Part shown: piece by piece, positions 6,726-9,995 of the stretch
Numbering within the stretch: position 1 is the first letter of the stretch
Layout: the number at the start of each line of letters is the position of its first letter
Assembly: GCA_003451675.1 (NCBI GenBank)
Contig: DMCY01000036.1
Coordinates: 1 to 9,995, forward strand
Reading direction: 5' to 3'
DNA length: 9,995 bases
From: Candidatus Atribacteria bacterium
GTDB taxonomy: Bacteria > Atribacterota > JS1 > SB-45 > 34-128
Made by a program: the position numbers and the translations under genes
The notes under the pieces: model-generated
The model's input: the letters and a program-made list of their open reading frames with translations, nothing else
What the model was told of the DNA's origin: nothing
Database searches by the model: none

Positions 6726-8336
6726 ATGAAAAAACAATTACTCAAAGTTGCCTTTTTTTGTATGGAGTACGGATTAAATAATAGCTTTAAAATATATTCA
6801 GGGGGGCTGGGAATTTTAGCTGGTGATTATTTAAAAGCTGCAAAAGACAATAATCTGCCAGTGGTTGGAATAGGAATAAAGTGGAAGCAGGGATATGTTG
6901 AACAGCGAATAAATGAAGAAGGAAATCTATATGACTGCTTCCGAGATTATGATTATGATTTTTTAAAAGATACCGGAATAAAAGTAAGAGTAAAAATTAG
7001 GCAAAATGATGTCTATTGTAAAGTTTGGAAGGTTGACTGTTTTGGAAATGCGGATTTATATTTATTAGATACTGATATAGAAGAAAATAGTAATCGCTGG
7101 ATTACCGGAAGATTATATGGCGGAGGCGCGGAAGAGAGAATAGCCCAGGAAATGGTGTTGGGTATTGGCGGCGTTAGAGCTTTAAGAGCCCTTAAGATCC
7201 CGGTAGATATGTATCATTTTAATGAAGGGCATGCTGTTTTAGCCGGATTAGAGCTGATGAAGGAAAAAATAAACGCTGGTATGTCATTTGATGAAGCCTG
7301 GAAATCAAGCCGTAAAGAAGTAGTTTTTACTACCCATACTCCGGTCAAAGCAGGGAATGAAAAGCATAGTATAGAGGCGCTTGTATATATGGGGGCGAAT
7401 TTAGGCTTCTCAGTAGAACAAATGAGTCGTATTGGTGGGATACCATTTAATATGACCGTAGCAGCACTGAGATTATCCAAAATATCAAATGCGGTATCTA
7501 AATTACATACTGAGACGGCAAACAAAATGTGGGCAAAAATAGAAGATAGACCAAAAATTATTGGAATAACCAATGCAATTCATGTGGGAACATGGGTTGA
7601 TGAAAGAATGAGAAAGAAGTTTTTAAACCTGGATGAAATGTGGAATAATCACATGGAAATAAAGAAAGAACTAATCAATTTTGTAGAGAAGCGATGTGGA
7701 ATTAAATTGAGTCTTAATACATTATTAATTGGATTTTCAAGGCGGGCTGCTTCCTATAAAAGAAGTGACTTAATATTTAAAGAGGGAAAACAACTAAAAA
7801 AATATTTAAAAGAGGGGAAAGTTCAAATTATTTTTTCGGGCAAGGCACATCCGGCAGATACAACGGGTAAAAAAATCGTGTTAAACTTAGTCGAGATGTC
7901 AAAAAAATATCCTGATAGCGTAGTTTTTATGGAGAATTACGATATGGGGATTGGACAAATACTTACCAGAGGCTGTGATGTTTGGCTGAATAATCCGAGA
8001 AGACCGAACGAAGCAAGTGGTACCTCCGGCATGAAAGCAGCGATGAATGGGGTGCTAAACTGTTCGATTTTAGACGGATGGTGGGCAGAAGCATGTAAAG
8101 ATGGTATTAACGGTTGGGCGATTGGAGACGAAAATATACCCGAAACAGTTGAAGAGCAAGATGAAAGAGATGCAAATGCTCTTTATGATACATTACTGGG
8201 AAAAGTTATTCCTATCTATTATGACCATCATCAAAAATGGTTGGAAATGATGAAAGAAAGTATAGAGTCGACCAGAAAGTTTTTTTCTGTAGATAGAATG
8301 ATTAATGATTATTATAAATTATTATATAAAAAATAA
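6726..8336 (+). CDS. Alpha-glucan (maltodextrin) phosphorylase, short GT35 form
   Basis: A cytoplasmic PLP enzyme that splits alpha-1,4-glucans with phosphate to give glucose-1-phosphate. Motifs in order: YSGGLGILAGDYLK (24-37), DRWITGRLYGG-like NRWITGRLYGG (123-133), YHFNEGHA (163-170), THTPVKAGNE (203-212), IGFSRRAASYKR (335-346), GKAHPADTTGKKIV (372-385), and EASGTSGMKAAMNG (429-442), where K437 is the expected PLP Schiff-base lysine. At 536 aa it is far shorter than Escherichia coli MalP or GlgP (about 800 aa). It corresponds to the compact form related to Thermotoga-type phosphorylases but without their extra N-terminal domain, since it opens directly at the SGGLG region. All core motifs are present, so it looks complete rather than truncated. 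AAGGAG (6711-6716) precedes the ATG by 9 bp. Codon choice differs from malFG (AGA arginine and ATA isoleucine are common). Confidence 0.9.
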   Translation: MKKQLLKVAFFCMEYGLNNSFKIYSGGLGILAGDYLKAAKDNNLPVVGIGIKWKQGYVEQRINEEGNLYDCFRDYDYDFLKDTGIKVRVKIRQNDVYCKVWKVDCFGNADLYLLDTDIEENSNRWITGRLYGGGAEERIAQEMVLGIGGVRALRALKIPVDMYHFNEGHAVLAGLELMKEKINAGMSFDEAWKSSRKEVVFTTHTPVKAGNEKHSIEALVYMGANLGFSVEQMSRIGGIPFNMTVAALRLSKISNAVSKLHTETANKMWAKIEDRPKIIGITNAIHVGTWVDERMRKKFLNLDEMWNNHMEIKKELINFVEKRCGIKLSLNTLLIGFSRRAASYKRSDLIFKEGKQLKKYLKEGKVQIIFSGKAHPADTTGKKIVLNLVEMSKKYPDSVVFMENYDMGIGQILTRGCDVWLNNPRRPNEASGTSGMKAAMNGVLNCSILDGWWAEACKDGINGWAIGDENIPETVEEQDERDANALYDTLLGKVIPIYYDHHQKWLEMMKESIESTRKFFSVDRMINDYYKLLYKK

Positions 8337-8373
8337 GAAATTTCTTAACGATCAAGAAAGATGGTAAACCAAA

Positions 8374-9876
8374 ATGCAATTTGATAGAGCAAGTGGACTA
8401 CTTTTACATCTTACCTCACTACCTTCAGAGTATGGAATCGGTGACTTCGGCAAAGAAGCATATAGTTTTGTAGATTTTTTAAAAAAAGCAAATCAAAAAT
8501 TGTGGCAAATATTGCCGCTTAATCCGTCGGCATCCGGAGGGTCTCCTTATAATTGTTTTTCTGCTTTTGCAGGGAACACCTTGCTGATTAGTATAGATAA
8601 ATTAATTCAAGATGGTTTATTAAAACAAGAAGAAATAACTAATGTCCCAAACTTTGCAGAAACCAAAATTGAATTTTCCAGGGTAATTAAATTTAAAAAT
8701 GAACTGTTTCTAAAAGCATTTAATCGGTTTGACAAATCAGCGGAAGGTGATGATTATGAGCAGTTTAAAAAAGAAAATGAATATTGGCTGCCAGATTTTT
8801 GTCTTTATATTGCCCTCAAAGAACACTTCGGTAATAGAGTATGGAATCAATGGGATACAGATATTGCCTTTAGAGAGAAACAGGCGATAGAGAAATATCA
8901 AAACAAATTGGCAGATAAAATACGTTACCAGGAGTTCCTGCAATATATTTTTTCCAAACAGTGGGAAGAATTAAAAAACTATGCGAATCACAACGGTACA
9001 AAAATTATAGGGGATTTGCCAATTTTTGTAGCGCACGATAGTAGTGATGTATGGATACATCCTGAATTATTTGATTTAGATGATAAAGGTAACCCCCGAA
9101 AAGTAGCAGGAGTTCCACCGGACTATTTTAGCAAAACAGGACAGCTCTGGGGGAATCCTCACTATAATTGGAAACGTATGCAGGAAGAAAATTTCTTGTG
9201 GTGGAGAAAACGTTTTGAAAAACTGCTTAAACAGGTAGATATTACCAGAATAGACCACTTCAGGGGATTTGAAGCCTACTGGGAGGTCGATGCTTCAGAA
9301 AAGACAGCTGAGAGGGGTAAGTGGGTGAAAGCACCGGGATACGACTTGTTTTCCGCGGTAAAACAGTATCTGGGAGAACTGCCAATTATAGTTGAAGACT
9401 TAGGATTTATAACTCCGGAAGTCAAGAAGATGAAGAAAAAATTTGGCTTTCCGGGAATGAAGATTTTTCAATTTTCATTTGATAAAAAAACTCCTTTAAA
9501 ATCAAGACCAGATGGTTATGAAAAACACTGTGTGGTGTACACCGGAACACATGACAATGACACATTGCTGGCCTGGTACAGAGGGTTAAAACAATCAAAA
9601 AATATGAGGGCATTAAAAATATTAGAAAGATACTATGGTATAAATAATGGCATGAATGAAGAAAAAGTTTGCTGGACACTAATTGAAGCAGTTTATAAGT
9701 CAAAGGCAAATTTTGTAATAATCCCACTTCAGGATATTTTATGCCTTGGCAATGAAGCGAGGATGAATTTCCCGGGAACAGTTAGCGGCAATTGGTTATG
9801 GCGATACAAAAAGGGAGATATTACGAAAGAAATGGAAGAGAAGTTAGCCATTTCAACCAAAAAACACAATTGTTAA
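8374..9876 (+). CDS. malQ: 4-alpha-glucanotransferase (amylomaltase, GH77)
   Basis: A cytoplasmic disproportionating enzyme that transfers glucan segments between maltodextrins, releasing glucose and making chains long enough for the phosphorylase; 500 aa, the length of Thermus-type amylomaltases. Visible signatures: SGLLLHLTSLPS (7-18), GGSPYNCFSAFAGN (55-68), GDLPIFVAHDSSDVW (213-227), RIDHFRGF (292-299) with nucleophile D294, VEDLGFIT (340-347) with acid/base E341, GFPGMKIFQF (358-367), and GTHDNDT (391-397) with D394 as third catalytic acid. These positions almost equal the Thermus residues (D293, E340, D395). The ribosome binding site is weak (GATGGT near 8360-8365) compared with every other gene here. 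The ATG at 8361 opens a frame that stops after seven codons, so 8374 is the start. The gene follows the phosphorylase by 37 bp, shares its AGR-rich codon use, and is the last gene seen. Confidence 0.95.
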   Translation: MQFDRASGLLLHLTSLPSEYGIGDFGKEAYSFVDFLKKANQKLWQILPLNPSASGGSPYNCFSAFAGNTLLISIDKLIQDGLLKQEEITNVPNFAETKIEFSRVIKFKNELFLKAFNRFDKSAEGDDYEQFKKENEYWLPDFCLYIALKEHFGNRVWNQWDTDIAFREKQAIEKYQNKLADKIRYQEFLQYIFSKQWEELKNYANHNGTKIIGDLPIFVAHDSSDVWIHPELFDLDDKGNPRKVAGVPPDYFSKTGQLWGNPHYNWKRMQEENFLWWRKRFEKLLKQVDITRIDHFRGFEAYWEVDASEKTAERGKWVKAPGYDLFSAVKQYLGELPIIVEDLGFITPEVKKMKKKFGFPGMKIFQFSFDKKTPLKSRPDGYEKHCVVYTGTHDNDTLLAWYRGLKQSKNMRALKILERYYGINNGMNEEKVCWTLIEAVYKSKANFVIIPLQDILCLGNEARMNFPGTVSGNWLWRYKKGDITKEMEEKLAISTKKHNC

Positions 9877-9886
9877 TAAATTATTT

Positions 9887-9917
9887 TTACTACCAACAGT
9901 AAGGATAATCTTTTTTT
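9887..9917 (+). terminator. Weak terminator-like structure after malQ
   Basis: TTACT (9887-9891) and AGTAA (9898-9902) can pair over 5 bp around ACCAAC, followed 8 nt later by seven Ts (9911-9917). The stem is short, AT-rich and separated from the T tract, so efficient intrinsic termination is doubtful. The remaining bases to 9995 contain no gene, repeat or promoter that I can support. Confidence 0.25.
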
Positions 9918-9995
9918 AAAAACCTCTTCTAAAACTACTCCACACACACTACATAAAAAGTTAAGAAAAAAAGTGTTAGTTAAATTTCAAAAGTG

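Noticed and set aside
8334..8347. A 14-bp perfect palindrome TAAGAAATTTCTTA at the phosphorylase stop codon.
   Set aside because: In AT-rich DNA of this length about one such palindrome is expected by chance. It has no loop, so it cannot form a hairpin terminator, and no T tract follows.
1..9995. CRISPR arrays, tRNA/rRNA genes, insertion sequences, toxin-antitoxin or defence genes.
   Set aside because: No spaced direct repeats, RNA-gene signatures, transposase motifs or terminal inverted repeats were seen. The window is filled by one metabolic locus.

Overview
This window holds a single maltodextrin/starch utilisation locus, with every gene on the + strand: a LacI-type regulator, a secreted GH13 neopullulanase-like enzyme, a MalE-MalF-MalG maltodextrin ABC importer, a short alpha-glucan phosphorylase (GT35) and a 4-alpha-glucanotransferase (GH77, MalQ type). 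The DNA is AT-rich, the ribosome binding sites are mostly strong (AGGAGG-like), and intergenic gaps are short. MalE and the amylase have ordinary signal-peptidase-I signal peptides rather than a lipobox. A free rather than lipid-anchored binding protein fits a diderm with a periplasm, so I infer an AT-rich, fermentative, probably anaerobic diderm bacterium (for example Atribacterota, Thermotogota or Dictyoglomota relatives, or Halanaerobiales). The sequence alone does not settle the lineage.

Layout. Positions 1-128 hold a near-consensus sigma-70 promoter (TTGACA, 17 bp, TATTAT) and, just downstream, an 18-bp operator that matches the cre/LacI-family consensus. The regulator is at 129-1133. 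A 43-bp gap with a Fur-box-like 8-1-8 dyad separates it from the amylase (1177-3318). A 167-bp leader with a 6-3-6 dyad and an orphan Shine-Dalgarno precedes malE (3486-4694). An 18-bp perfect hairpin with a T8 loop lies between malE and malF. malF (4787-5806) and malG (5803-6693) overlap by ATGA. The phosphorylase (6726-8336) and malQ (8374-9876) follow. The last 119 bp hold only a weak terminator-like structure.

How it works together (inference from the families). The exported GH13 enzyme, which has its own starch-binding module, cuts alpha-glucans outside the cytoplasm. MalE captures the maltodextrins and MalFG import them. The ATPase is not encoded here, so it must come from elsewhere. 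In the cytoplasm MalQ rearranges short maltodextrins into longer chains and the phosphorylase releases glucose-1-phosphate. The regulator probably controls itself and perhaps the whole unit through the operator at 88-105.

The functions are well-known ones and I found no clearly undescribed system. The points worth a second look are regulatory and evolutionary: the malE/malF hairpin, the Fur-like dyad, the malE leader, and a codon-usage break between malG and the phosphorylase gene.
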